The notes under the pieces are model-generated. The model was not told the DNA's origin. It ran no database searches and saw only the letters and a list, made by a program, of their open reading frames with translations. A stretch of 64,000 nt of DNA from Pyropia yezoensis (Eukaryota; Rhodophyta; Bangiophyceae; Bangiales; Bangiaceae): contig CM020619.1 in NCBI GenBank assembly GCA_009829735.1, positions 32,250,685-32,314,684 on the forward strand, read 5' to 3'. This document shows, piece after piece, positions 41,475 to 51,406 of this stretch; position 1 is the stretch's first letter; each line of letters starts with the position of its first letter. Made by a program: the position numbers and the translations under genes.

Positions 41475-42246
41475 GGTGGGTGCGGGGGAGTGGGTGGGTG
41501 GCGATGGTGGCCACGGGAAGGCTGCGCCCTTTCGACATTGGCCGGCGTCGGCCGGCCCCAGCCTCTGGGCGGTCGGTGTCAGCTGGGGCGTTCGTCTTCT
41601 GTTTTTTTTTGGTTGTTCTTGTTCTTGCTCTTTTTCGTTCGTTCGCCCACGCCCCGCCGCAGGTGGTCGGGATGGGCCCCCGTGGCCCCCCTCACGGGAC
41701 CCCCACTGCTCCCACAGGCCGCCGGCACGCCCGCCCCTCCCTCCCCCCTCCCACCCCCCCTCCCTTGCCGCCGCCGTCGACGCCGCGGTCGTGTCCCGCC
41801 ACGCGGCCAACAGGCCGCCGTGGAACCCCCCCCCCCCCCCCATCCATCCGCCACCTCCCCCGCCCTTCCGCCCCTCCCCCCAGCTCTCCTCCCGCCCCAG
41901 CTCGAAAACACACAGACAGAGCAACGCCCCCCGCCACCCCCCCCCCCCACCCCCCACACGCCGTCCACACCGGCGCACCGCTGGTCGCCGCCGCCACCAC
42001 CGACACACCGCACCGCATCCGTCTGCTGCCGCTGCCGTTGCCACTGCCGCGGGTGCTCGCCCCGTGCTGCCACCCCGCCCCGCCATCGACCGGGACCCAC
42101 CTTGCGCACAGAGGGGAATCGGGACGGCGAGGTGGGGAGACGGGGGTGGACGAGCGGGGGGGGGGGGGGGGGGCAGGGGGAAAGGGCTGGAAAAAGGGAC
42201 AAAAAAGAGGACGCAGCCGACGGAGGGGGGGCGGGTGGTCTACCCG
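41475..42246. other. Tail-to-tail intergenic, C-rich then G-rich
   Basis: G-rich trailer DNA follows the ECM29 stop. A T-rich patch with TTTTTTTTGG is at 41,602-41,640. From 41,720 to 41,960 the plus strand is C-rich, then it is G-rich from 42,120. The C-rich block would be the trailer of a minus-strand gene to its right. No coding frame is convincing. Confidence 0.45.
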
Positions 42247-42660
42247 CTACCCCCCCACGCCCCGGCGGGTGTCCCCCCCCAGGATCTCTGCTGCACGCGC
42301 GCGGAGGGCGGCGCTGCGGGGGAGGGGGCCGTCGGTGGCGAATGGCGGCGGCGGCGGCGGTGGAGGAGGGCGGGCGGCGGTGGCGGCGGCGGCGGCGGCA
42401 GCGGCAGCAGCAGAAGCGGCAGCGTTGGTGGTGAAGGTGGCGATGGGGGTGGTGGAAGGGGTGGTGGGGGTGGGGGCGGTGGTGGAGGCGGTTGGGGCGG
42501 TTGAAGGGGGGGTGGTGGTGGGGAGTGCAGCCCCAGCCGCCGCCGCCGCCGCCGCCGCCGCCGCAGCCCGGGGCGGTGGCGGCGCGGCAAGCGGGTTGGG
42601 GAAGAGTACCCCACGGATGATGCGGGCGTCGGCAAGCAGGCGGGTGAGGGGGCGCCACAT
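42247..42660 (-). CDS. Hypothetical protein with mitochondrial-type N-terminus, possibly first exon
   Basis: This minus-strand frame is read from the ATG at 42,660. It begins MWRPLTRLLADARIIRGVLF, an amphipathic, Arg-rich, acid-poor start typical of mitochondrial presequences. Long Ala, Pro and Thr tracts follow, then SAALRARAAEILGG. The frame runs into GG/GTAGCGGGTAG, a possible splice donor, so more exons may follow leftward. G-rich plus-strand DNA to its right (42,688-42,760) matches the C-rich leader pattern. No family is recognised. Confidence 0.3.
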   Translation of the reverse strand: MWRPLTRLLADARIIRGVLFPNPLAAPPPPRAAAAAAAAAAAGAALPTTTPPSTAPTASTTAPTPTTPSTTPIATFTTNAAASAAAAAAAAAATAARPPPPPPPPPFATDGPLPRSAALRARAAEILGGDTRRGVGG

Positions 42661-45600
42661 GGCGTTGCACCGAGTGCCCCTGGTGGGCGGGGGGGAAGAG
42701 GGGACGGCGGAGGGGTACAGAGATGGGAAGGCGTTCGAGGGAGGGGGACATGCGGGGAGCGCGACGAAGGAAGAAAAGAGAGAGAGCCCTTGGAACGACG
42801 GTTGTTCACGACGTCTTCATTCATAAAATCTCGCCTATCCAGAGAGATTGTCATTACATAAATACTCAGCTAACTATTGTATGATTTCAAAATTCAACGA
42901 GAGAAGAAAAGTTCACCGTGATTTGGGGAAACTGGACAGGACACAATGACAGTGCTTCGTGGTGAAGGCAGGTCGGCCTGCTGCTCCTGCCCCCCGTGCG
43001 GTGAAGAGAGCGGTCGAGGGGCGCGTAAGAGGAGAGAGTCCGCCATCATGCGTGCATGCATCCATGCATAGACGTATCCTGGAATGGACTGGCACGTGGC
43101 ACGTGGCTTGCATCGGGGGCCGTCTACAGACATGACGGGTCCGCTGCGCAGCCGCGGTGACAGCCCTCCCGCCCCCAGCAGCGCCGTGCTGAGCCTCGGC
43201 GGTCGCGCAAGGAGCATGAAGAGCGGTGAACGCAGGCACCACTGATAGTCCAATCCCGCCATGCCATGTGAAAGAGATGGAGCGTGCGACAGAGGCTATC
43301 CACCACAGCTCGGCGCTCGGCCCCGACAACCGCTTCTCAGTATTTTTACACTAATCCAGGGATAGGAACTGATTCAGCGCCCTTCCCCCCCTATGCCACC
43401 GTCCCCGGAAGTCTATCGCGGGACGAGTGCAAATATGCTTCTTTACCGTGGCGGCGACGGCGGAGGCAGCGGCCAGCGGCGACAGTGGCCGTCAGCCTTT
43501 TGAGCTCGTTCGACGTGCGGGAAAGTGCGTTACAGGCACAGGCACTACCACCAACTGCGGTGGCGGCCGCGAGGCATGGCCGGCGCGGGTCAAGCTCGTA
43601 CTCAGCCCCCTCGCTGTGGTCAGAGGGGGCGAGTGGGCGGTGGTAGTGGACGGGGACCAGACAGGGTGTGATAAGTTCGTAGAACCAGGCTGCAGAAAAC
43701 TAAATTTTGTACTTTCTGAACCATTCGTGCCATCCTCCTCATCCTGGTCAACCCCCCTGTCATCGATGCCCGTTGACTCATCACTACCCCTGCTCCCACC
43801 CTGGCTTTCCCGACCCGGGGCGCATGTCGGGGCGGTGTGAGCAGACCAAGAAAGCTGCATAAGCGCTCTGGAGGATTCGGAGATGCGGTTGCGTCACAGA
43901 CGCAGTCGGTCGCGGCCAAGGAAGCGAGCACAAACAAGCCTTCCAGGCGCAGCCTCGCTCGTACCTCATGTTCTCCTACTGGAGCCCCCCCCCCCCCCCC
44001 CTGTCCGCAGTGAAAAGCGTGTCAAATACCAGGTCTTCCGACACTTCCAGAGCGTGTAGGCGGCGTGCGTTGATTTGCGTGCGGAGGGTACTGCTATGGC
44101 AGACGCAATAGCTGCCGCCGCGTGTTGGCATCGACAGGGGCACCTCATCCAGGACGGGGACTCACAGTCGGGGGGAGGCCTTGCAATGGTTCATACGGCT
44201 TGCTTGAGCCCGCCGCAGCGGCGGTGGCGCCCCCGTAGACGTCGCCATTTTCCGCGACCGTGCGCTGGGCGCCTTGGATACAGAAGTGGCGGTGGCAGCC
44301 ACTGCCGGCGATGGCAGAGTCGGCCGTGACGTCAGGGTGGGGGGGACGAGGCGAGGGGGCGATTGTGCCGACGCTGGCTACATCGACGGGACGGCCGGCC
44401 GCTGCCGGGGAAAGGCTCCTTGTTACCGCCGCTGAGGCCGCCGCGGCCGCCGCGGTGCCCCAGGCGGCCGTGGCGGCACCGGTGAAGCTCGCTACGATGG
44501 CGTTGGCGGCAGTGTCGCCGTCTAAGGTACCGGCCATCCTCGATGGGGCGAACGCCCCTTTCTCCCCCATCTCGAGCACCCCTTCCCGTTCCTGTTTGAA
44601 CAACGCGCCGCCCCCCGCGTCGCCCTCCCCCTTGTCGTCGAATTTGCCCCCCAGGCCCCCCCCACGTTTCCTCGGCTCTCTGCATTCTGCGAATGCGGCC
44701 GGCAGCGTCGCGGCTGCGCTGCCCGCCGTCGGTGCGCCGGTCGCGGCAAGCTAGCGGTTGGCCGGCGGTGTCCCGCATGACAGTGGCGGTGGAGGTCTCG
44801 TGTGGAAGCCCTTGGGGAGGAGTCTAGCGGCGGGAGCTTCCGCCCTTCAGACATACCCCTCACGCTGACCGAGGCCTCACTCGGTGCCTTCAATGCCGCC
44901 ACAATGGCCACGGGCGGCTGGGCCAAAGCGGAGCGACGAATTGGACCGGCTCCAGGGCGGTCGCCGCGCTCACTGGCATGGTGGCGGCAGTCGCAGGCAT
45001 TTCGGTGTCGGCGGGCGGCGGGCGTGGCGGTGCTCGCGTTCTGCGCGGCGAAAAAAAATGGCTAGGCAGCGGGGGACATTTACCTTCTATACTTCTTCCC
45101 ACAGCCGCCGCTGCCGCTGCCGCCACCTCACGCATCGCCGCCGAAGCGACTGGCGTTGGCGGTTCGGCGGCGGTAACAGCATTGGCCGCAGCCGTCTACG
45201 AGCCGGCTCTACCCCGCCGCAGGTCTGCTGTGGGCGCCGTGGCAAAGCACAAGGTGGGCGGGCCCCTTGGTGGAGGCCATGGCCAGCCGTGGCCGCGGTG
45301 CGGTGGTGGCAACGGCCGCGCGGGTGGGGGCGTACGTTGTGGCGGCCGCGTCGGGATTGGCGCGGGGCAAATGATAGCGCGTGGGTGGGGCCTGGCGCCG
45401 TCCGTCTGTGCAGCCGCTGCTACCGCCGCGGCACCCGCGGTCACCCCTGCCGCTAGGGCCGCCGCCGGTGTCGAGGCAGCAGCAGTTGCCGAATAGACCG
45501 ACGGACCCCCCCGGGAGGCTCTTTTCCTGGATAAAAGCGCAGTACGCGCATTCCTTCGTCGCTGTTGAAAGCACAGACGCGTCGCCGACGCAGCGACGTC

Positions 45601-46130
45601 TTCCGAGGTCAATCCAATGGATCAACATGCCTGCGGTCCTAGCTCATTTTGCAATCTGCGAGCGACCTCGAACGAGATCAAATATCGACTTTTCTTCTCG
45701 TTAGAAGATATGTATATGCTGAGAAGAATCCTCACCTCAACTAGAATTTTGATCTTTCAGCTTGCGCAACACCTTGCCACGTAGAGTTTTGACACAAGAG
45801 CCCTCTTTGCGCCGTGATTTGCCGCCTTCTCCACTCGAGAATCTGGACTGCGACGGTGATGCTGCCTTTGTCTCAACAGAAGGTGGGGCTCTGTCTCGCC
45901 TGACGTGGGTTTTTCTGACCGCTTCCGTCGCTGCTTCGCATCCGCGGACGAGTGGGTGAAGTCTACCTCTTCGCCGGGCTCCTTCCGACGCTACTTTCCC
46001 AGGTCCATCAGCCTGTTGTCATGTTTCATGGCGATGCCATCAGTACCAGTTTGATTCCGACGGCAGCGACTCTGACTACTCATCGGTATCCCTCGAAGCC
46101 GGTGAACCTAGTGCCCCACCATCCACCAAG
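42661..46130. other. Gene-poor region of falling GC
   Basis: An AT-richer strip at 42,815-42,905 is followed by mixed sequence. Several Ala-rich plus-strand frames exist (44,096-44,750 and 44,978-45,496). They are built from degenerate AVAA-type repeats in different frames and look like eroded coding or transposon DNA, not a gene I can name. GC drops further after 45,500. Confidence 0.4.
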
Positions 46131-47966
46131 ATGCCACGGACAAGCGCAGGCTTCTCGCGGTGGCCGATCGGCGACATCCGTGCTGCAACGAACACCGGAA
46201 AGATACGGGACCAGGGGCGCGCGCCAGCGACTCGCAAGCAGTACGACTACGAGACAAAGCGCTTCCTCGAATGGATTTCCGACAACGACGCGCGCATGCT
46301 AAAAGAGCTGGTTTGCTACGTTCCTGCAATGCGCTACTATACGCGTGCTGGCCGCTGGCCGTCCGCCGTGGATGTGGCAAGTGGGCCTGGTTCTGTTAAT
46401 GCTGCGCTCTTTTCTCTTCTCCGCCTCCACAGAGCGACCACTAGATGCGCGGCTGTCTTTGCGACAAAACAAAGGGATGCGGCTACTCAGATGCTTTCTT
46501 CAGGAGAATGAAGGCCGCTCAATCGCGTCAGTTTGAGCGCAACGAACAGAAGCGGGCATGTACTGGGACGTCTGGGGACCCAATTAAGTCCGAGAAGGTC
46601 CACGCTGCGCAACGAGCGCACCTAAACAATGTCCGGCGTGAGCGGAGCTCGGTGAAGGGGACAGACCCAATCCGCAACAGATACTCAGCTGTTTTTCAAG
46701 AAGAGCTTTCAGGGAATGCAGCTCGCAGAGTGGGACCCTGAGATAGTGATGCCGTACACCGCTACTCTGGTTGGTTTGAACTTTTGAGTGTGCTACGACG
46801 AGCTCTTTCGCCTACGGTACGTTACTCACGGTCTTACTTCTCTTCACGCTTCCATTGCTTTGCACGGCATTGTCATGGACGACGAGACTGTGCTGGACCG
46901 CTCAATAACGGATGAAAGCCTTCGTTTTGAGCTGCTCACGTCATTTCGCGCTGTACACTACCCTCGTGTCGCGACTCAGCATAAGCTCGATGTAGAAGGG
47001 GCAGGATCGAATTCGCTTCGATGTAATTGGCACCAAGTCAGACCCCCGGGCGCCACAGTGCGCTTGAACGCCAGCCGCTGGCCTGGCGCTCTCTGTGGGG
47101 ATTTTCGGTAAGTTTGGGGGAGTTCTTTTCCCCACGGCTGAAAGAGAATTTCGAGAACGCGGAAGCGGAGCTGGCAAAATCGCAGCGGGGACCGCTCGGG
47201 GTAGGGCGTGCTTCTTACTAGTCCAGGACGCAAGTCACTGGAGGGCGGGTCTGTAAGCTTGGGTGTGGGGCTGGTGCGCCGAGCGTCTTGAAGTCAATTG
47301 ATGGTGGCGAGAGCCTGGTTTTCTTTTTGGCTCATACCAGCACGCGATAAAAAATACCTGACGCGTCTCTTCTGTTGAACGCTCGAACGCTTGGTCGCGC
47401 GCAGTGTGTGTCCTCTTTTTTTTCTGCGCGTGTGCTCAGCCATATGGGGATTTCGGGACGGGTTCCCGTTCCCTTTCTACAAGTTACACAGGGTCGGCGA
47501 CACTGACAGCAGCTGCCAGCTGATGCATCACGCGAGGCTGCCGTACAAAACGCTTAGATATCTACTGTGCAGCGTGCTGTACAGCATGGCATGTAGCAAC
47601 GCTGCCTTCATTGGTGCACACCGCATGCGCCATGGAGGTACCCAGCTGCGGCTGCTTCTTCAGGTATATAAGGACAGCGTTCGGCAGCGCGGATATTGGT
47701 CATTATACGCGCGCATGAAGACATCCCTGTTAACCAACAACCGGCGCGAGCTCGGAGGGGACCTGCTTCCGGCGCCGACCGTTCTGAATAACGCCATTTT
47801 CTCTGAAGTCGCCTTTGGTGCAATCTCGGCGACTTCGCGTGCGAACAGCAAGGCGGAAGAAACAGGTGTTTTACGAATTCCAATTCGAAGAGACTCGAAC
47901 CAAAGCATAACCGCCACCAGAGGAGTGCGGCGGCCCTCAGAGGAAGGCGTCTTTTGTGGCGAGTAG
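46131..47966 (+). pseudogene. Decayed tyrosine recombinase (Crypton/DIRS-like) gene
   Basis: Pieces in different plus-strand frames line up with a tyrosine recombinase. At 46,200-46,280 there is an N-terminal core-binding motif (GRAPATRKQYDYETKRFLEW). At about 46,750-46,815 there is a box I-like ATLVGLNF-stop-VCYDELFRLRY, in which the catalytic Arg position is lost and a stop intervenes. At about 47,600-47,700 a box II-like GAHRMRHGGTQ carries the HxxR signature, followed by RQRGYWSLY. Several stops and frame changes separate them, so this is read as a pseudogene; unrecognised introns are possible. GC and codon use are lower than in host genes, supporting a mobile origin. Crypton versus DIRS/Ngaro cannot be decided because no reverse transcriptase is visible nearby. 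Confidence 0.45.
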
Positions 47967-48783
47967 AATCACCGAAGGCGCCGTGATTGAAACATTGTGC
48001 AACTGCGTCGGGACAGCTCACCCCCGCGGCGCCAGCCGAGCCAGCGGACAGCATGTAAAGCGGCGCCCGTCTTGGTCTTTACGACGGTGTCGACTCCCCC
48101 CCTTCCATCCTGAGTCCACTCGCGCCATCACCCACGGTACCGCCGTCAGTGTTGTTTTACGAGTTGACGGTAGTGTGCATTGGAGTAGGGGTGCGCACAG
48201 AAACAGGTATCTCAGCATGCGCGGCGGTGGCGACAGATACCGTAGTGCCACCGCCATCGTTGGCCACCGCCATCGTTGGCCTCCGTCTCAGCCCCGAGCA
48301 CGTCTGATAGCGCGCGCACGGGTGCAAAGCCCCCAGCCGACGCCTTTGCGGCATCTGCGGCGGGTGAAGCCCCGGCAGGCTGAGGCATGGACGGGAGGAT
48401 GCCGCTTCAGGAATTTGGTATTCGAAGAGCGGAGGGCGCGGTGTGCGATGGGGGGCAGGCTGGTATCTGCCCACGTCGTTGGCACAAAATGCGGCGGTCA
48501 GGGCAAAGGCAGCTGCTCGGTGTTGCAAGCTCGTGCACGCATGGTGCAATGTCACAATGATTTGACAAAGACGTGAACTCTTGTCTGACTCTTCCGGGTG
48601 CGTAATTTCCAATTTTACGAACGCTGATGAAGTTTAGACTTCAGAGACAATGACAGTCGTACAGGGTGTACTCGATCATATCTCGCTCGTTTATAGGACC
48701 GGGGTCACACAATCGAGCCGATCTCGTTGACGCAAATACCGCGAAGCGCTTTCCAGCTGGGAATTCTCCGAGTCATTAGAAGG
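47967..48783. other. Intergenic between two mobile elements
   Basis: Mixed-GC sequence lies between the recombinase remnant and the pogo-like element. No frame is recognised. Two adjacent near-copies of GCCACCGCCATCGTTG occur at about 48,250-48,280. Confidence 0.4.
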
Positions 48784-48800
48784 TAGTGTGTGATGAGAGA
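48784..48800. repeat. Candidate left terminal inverted repeat of the pogo-like element
   Basis: TGTGTGATGAG at 48,787-48,797, preceded by TA, is the exact reverse complement of CTCATCACACA at 63,858-63,868, beyond the other end of the split transposase gene. Only 11 bases match exactly and similarity fades inward, so this is tentative. Confidence 0.3.
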
Positions 48801-49025
48801 CGACACAGGCCGAGGCGTCTGACCACGACCCCCGCCGACGCCGGCGGTCACCGCCGTCGGCTCTGCGCACTGCTACCCGCTCGTTCCTCAAACACCCCCC
48901 CCCCCCACCCCCCCCCCCCGGCCGTTGCACCCATATTCCCCGACGCGTGCCACGACACCCTCTGTCGAAGGGAGGCCGTCCGCCTTCTCTGGCGCAAGAT
49001 CGCTCGCGAGACCGGTGTGATCAAC

Positions 49026-50623
49026 ATGCTCGTGTCATCTGTGGTGGACGCCGCGGCCGCGGCAGCCGAGGCAGCTCTGGCCCGTCGCAACCCTGGTGCC
49101 ATCCCGCACCTGGCGGAGGACGTACAAGCAGTGGCCCGAGTCGCCAGTGTGACAGCTCATGCCATCCTGTCGTCGCCCGCGCGTGCGCAGGCACCTGCTC
49201 GGCGGATGAACGGCCGGCGCAAGAGGACCAGCATGAGTCTCGCGACCGAGCTGCAAGTCGTCTCGTGGCAGGAGGCGGGCAAATCCTGGGCGTGGATCGG
49301 GGCCCAGATGCAGAATGAGTACTCCCCTAGCACCCTCAAGTCTGCGTACCGGAACCGGGAAGTGCTTCGGGCCCGACTGGCAGCCGGTACCTCCGAGTCT
49401 TCCGTGACGGCCCGCGCCAGTGCCTATCCTGAGATTGATGCGCGACTGAAGGAGTGGGTGTTGACCGTCCGCGCTCGGACGCGGAAGCGCATGCCCCTGT
49501 CACTGGCGGTGCTGCGGACCAAGGCGCTTCAGATTGCTGGGGAGCTGGGCATCACGACCATTACAGCTTCGAACGGGTTCCTGCAAAACTGGGCCCGTCG
49601 GCACGGCTTTGTCAACGTTGCCTTGCACGGTGCTGGCGCGTCGGCGAACGTGGAGGAGGCGGCGGAGCGCATGGAGCAGATTCGGCAGCAGCTGGCGGGT
49701 GTGGACCCCGATCTCATCTACAATGTGGACGAGACTGGGCTGCTCTACCGGTGTCTTCCCTCGCGGTCGTACGTGCCCCGAGCAGATCGTAGTCACGCGA
49801 GGGGCAGCAAGGCCATGCGGAGTAAAGATCGTGTCACCCTCACGCTCTGTTGCAATGCCACTGGGTCACACAAGCTGCCTATTACGATGATTGGGAAAGC
49901 GGCCAACCCGTTGTGCTTCTGTGGCGTTGACAACGAGTGCCCGTTACCCTACCTGTCGCAACGGTCGGCCTGGACGGACTCACACGTCTTCAAACGGTGG
50001 TTCTTCGAGGTCTTTGTGCCGGGCCTGAGGGCCCAGACGGCTAGCCACGTCCTCCTAGTCCTGGACAACCTGAGCTGCCATAGCGAGATTCATCACCCAC
50101 AAGTAACCATCATCGAGCTGCCTCCCAACACGACGGCAAGATTTCAGCCGCTGGACAAGGGAATCATTGCGGCAGTGAAGCGTCGTTACAAGACGAGACT
50201 TCTGGAACGGACTGCGGCCAATCTGGACCGGCTCATCGACTCCGCTCAGGCGGCTCCGCGTGTACCACGAGGCGGCGGTCTCGACCAGGGCGGGCAGGCA
50301 CACCTGCTGGACGCTGCCCGGATCCTACAAGACGAGTCGGGCAAAGTCACGGCGGTTCAAATCGCCAACTGCTGGCTGTCGGCGGAGGTGCTACCTGCTG
50401 AAGCCGCTGCGGAAGTGCATCGACAGCTGCATGGTATTTCGCCCGTAGCGGAGGGCATTCATTCGGACGTGTCGCAGATCGTCGCCCTTCTGGCAAACAG
50501 CAGCTTGAGGGAGGACTTTGAGTGGCTGACCCCATGTGAGCGTGCTGACGCCGTGGAGAGTTGGTTGGCTGCGGAGGATGACCACGACGCGGTCGACCAA
50601 ACAGCTGATATGGTGCTTGCGGG
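49026..50623 (+). CDS. Pogo/Tigger-like transposase (CENP-B HTH + DDE_1), 3' end split by retrotransposon
   Basis: From the ATG at 49,026 the frame encodes 532 complete codons before the insertion. It continues with 16 bases at 63,608-63,623, giving 537 residues in all. N-terminal helix-turn-helix modules (RRKRTSMSLATELQVVSWQE from residue 64, and PEIDARLKEWVLTVRAR) resemble CENP-B/pogo DNA-binding domains. The DDE_1 catalytic aspartates are present at Asp235 (YNVDETG), Asp347 (VLDNLSCH) and Asp377 (FQPLDKG), with 29 residues between the last two, fitting pogo-type DDxD spacing. The enzyme would cut and paste its own element with TA duplication. A GTG at 48,786 extends the frame upstream but overlaps the candidate terminal repeat. 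Apart from the insertion it has no stop or frameshift, so it was intact until recently. Confidence 0.85.
50619..50623 (+). repeat. Left target-site duplication GCGGG
   Basis: The five bases GCGGG immediately before the 5' LTR are repeated at 63,603-63,607 immediately after the 3' LTR. Five-base duplications are usual for Ty3/Gypsy integrases. Confidence 0.85.
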
Positions 50624-51194
50624 TGTAGCATCCCTGGCCCCGACTTGGCGCCGACCCGGGACTACAACCAGAGGGCACCAGGTGCCAGAACACGCCCGCC
50701 GTGTGGTGATGGTTGGCGGCCGTGGCCCGTGCCCGGCACTGGGATGCGGTGGACTACGCTATCCACACGTGAGAGAGGGATTGCTGATGGGTTTTTGCAT
50801 ACTTGTGAGGGACTTGATTTGAGAGAATTTGAGTGTGAGATTAGTGAGTGGGAATAGAATTAGTAGTGATAGTGGCCCCCGACCTGACGAGGTTAGACTC
50901 GGGTCGGGGCCACTCGGGGTTATGGGGGGGCTACCTGGCCAACGTGCCGAGGCTCCCCCAGATGCACGTTAAGAGGGACAGCGAGGCGCCCTTGGCCCGC
51001 GCCCTCAGGAAAGAGACAACTGCGCGTTTGCTTTCCTCTTCCCCGTGTGCACTACCGTGCGTATCTGTTTGCTCTGCGAGCAGGCACGTGAGGCAACAGG
51101 CATACCATTCTCGTAGTTCCCCTTTCTGTGTTACCTGTCCCTTTCCCCCGAGGGATATTGACACGTGTCTGAGAGGATCGAGTTTTATACCACA
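50624..51194 (+). repeat. 5' LTR (571 bp)
   Basis: Starts TGTAGCATCC and ends TTATACCACA. It matches 63,032-63,602 over its full length except C at 50,991 versus T at 63,399. It contains a hairpin at 50,871-50,914 and T/C-rich sequence toward its end. Reading the transposase frame through the LTR reaches a stop at 50,820-50,822, an artefact of the insertion. Confidence 0.95.
50871..50914. repeat. Hairpin inside the LTR
   Basis: AGTGGCCCCCGACC (50,871-50,884) pairs with GGTCGGGGCCACT (50,902-50,914) with one bulged C and a 17-nt loop. The same hairpin is in the 3' LTR at 63,279-63,322. A role in the R region (RNA 3' end, packaging or strand transfer) is possible but inferred. Confidence 0.7.
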
Positions 51195-51198
51195 TATT

Positions 51199-51216
51199 TG
51201 GTGGAGCAGCAGGGGA
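51199..51216 (+). promoter_or_regulatory. Candidate primer-binding site
   Basis: TGGTGGAGCAGCAGGGGA begins four bases after the 5' LTR and opens with the required TGG. It would pair with a tRNA whose acceptor 3' strand ends CTGCTCC-A-CCA. This is not the common initiator-Met site (TGGTATCAGAG); I cannot name the tRNA from memory. Confidence 0.55.
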
Positions 51217-51406
51217 TGATTGGAGTGTTTGAGAAGAGACATTTGGGAGCAGCGGTTGGGTTGTTCCTGTTCTGTCTTTTTCTGTGGTTTGGGAATTATT
51301 TGCACCCGTTCACAGGAATCCCATTCCTGGCTCTCTAACCCCTCTCTTGTGGTCTGGCGATCTTTGGACACGCAGGCAACTGGACTGTGGCTGTCAAGAG
51401 ACCAAC

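Noticed and set aside
44096-45496. Ala-rich plus-strand frames as genes
   Set aside because: Composition is degenerate Ala/Val repeats spread over several frames with no recognised domain, leader tract or consistent start.
50624-50822. Transposase C-terminus encoded to 50,822
   Set aside because: These codons lie within the LTR and recur at 63,032 onward. They are an accident of insertion.
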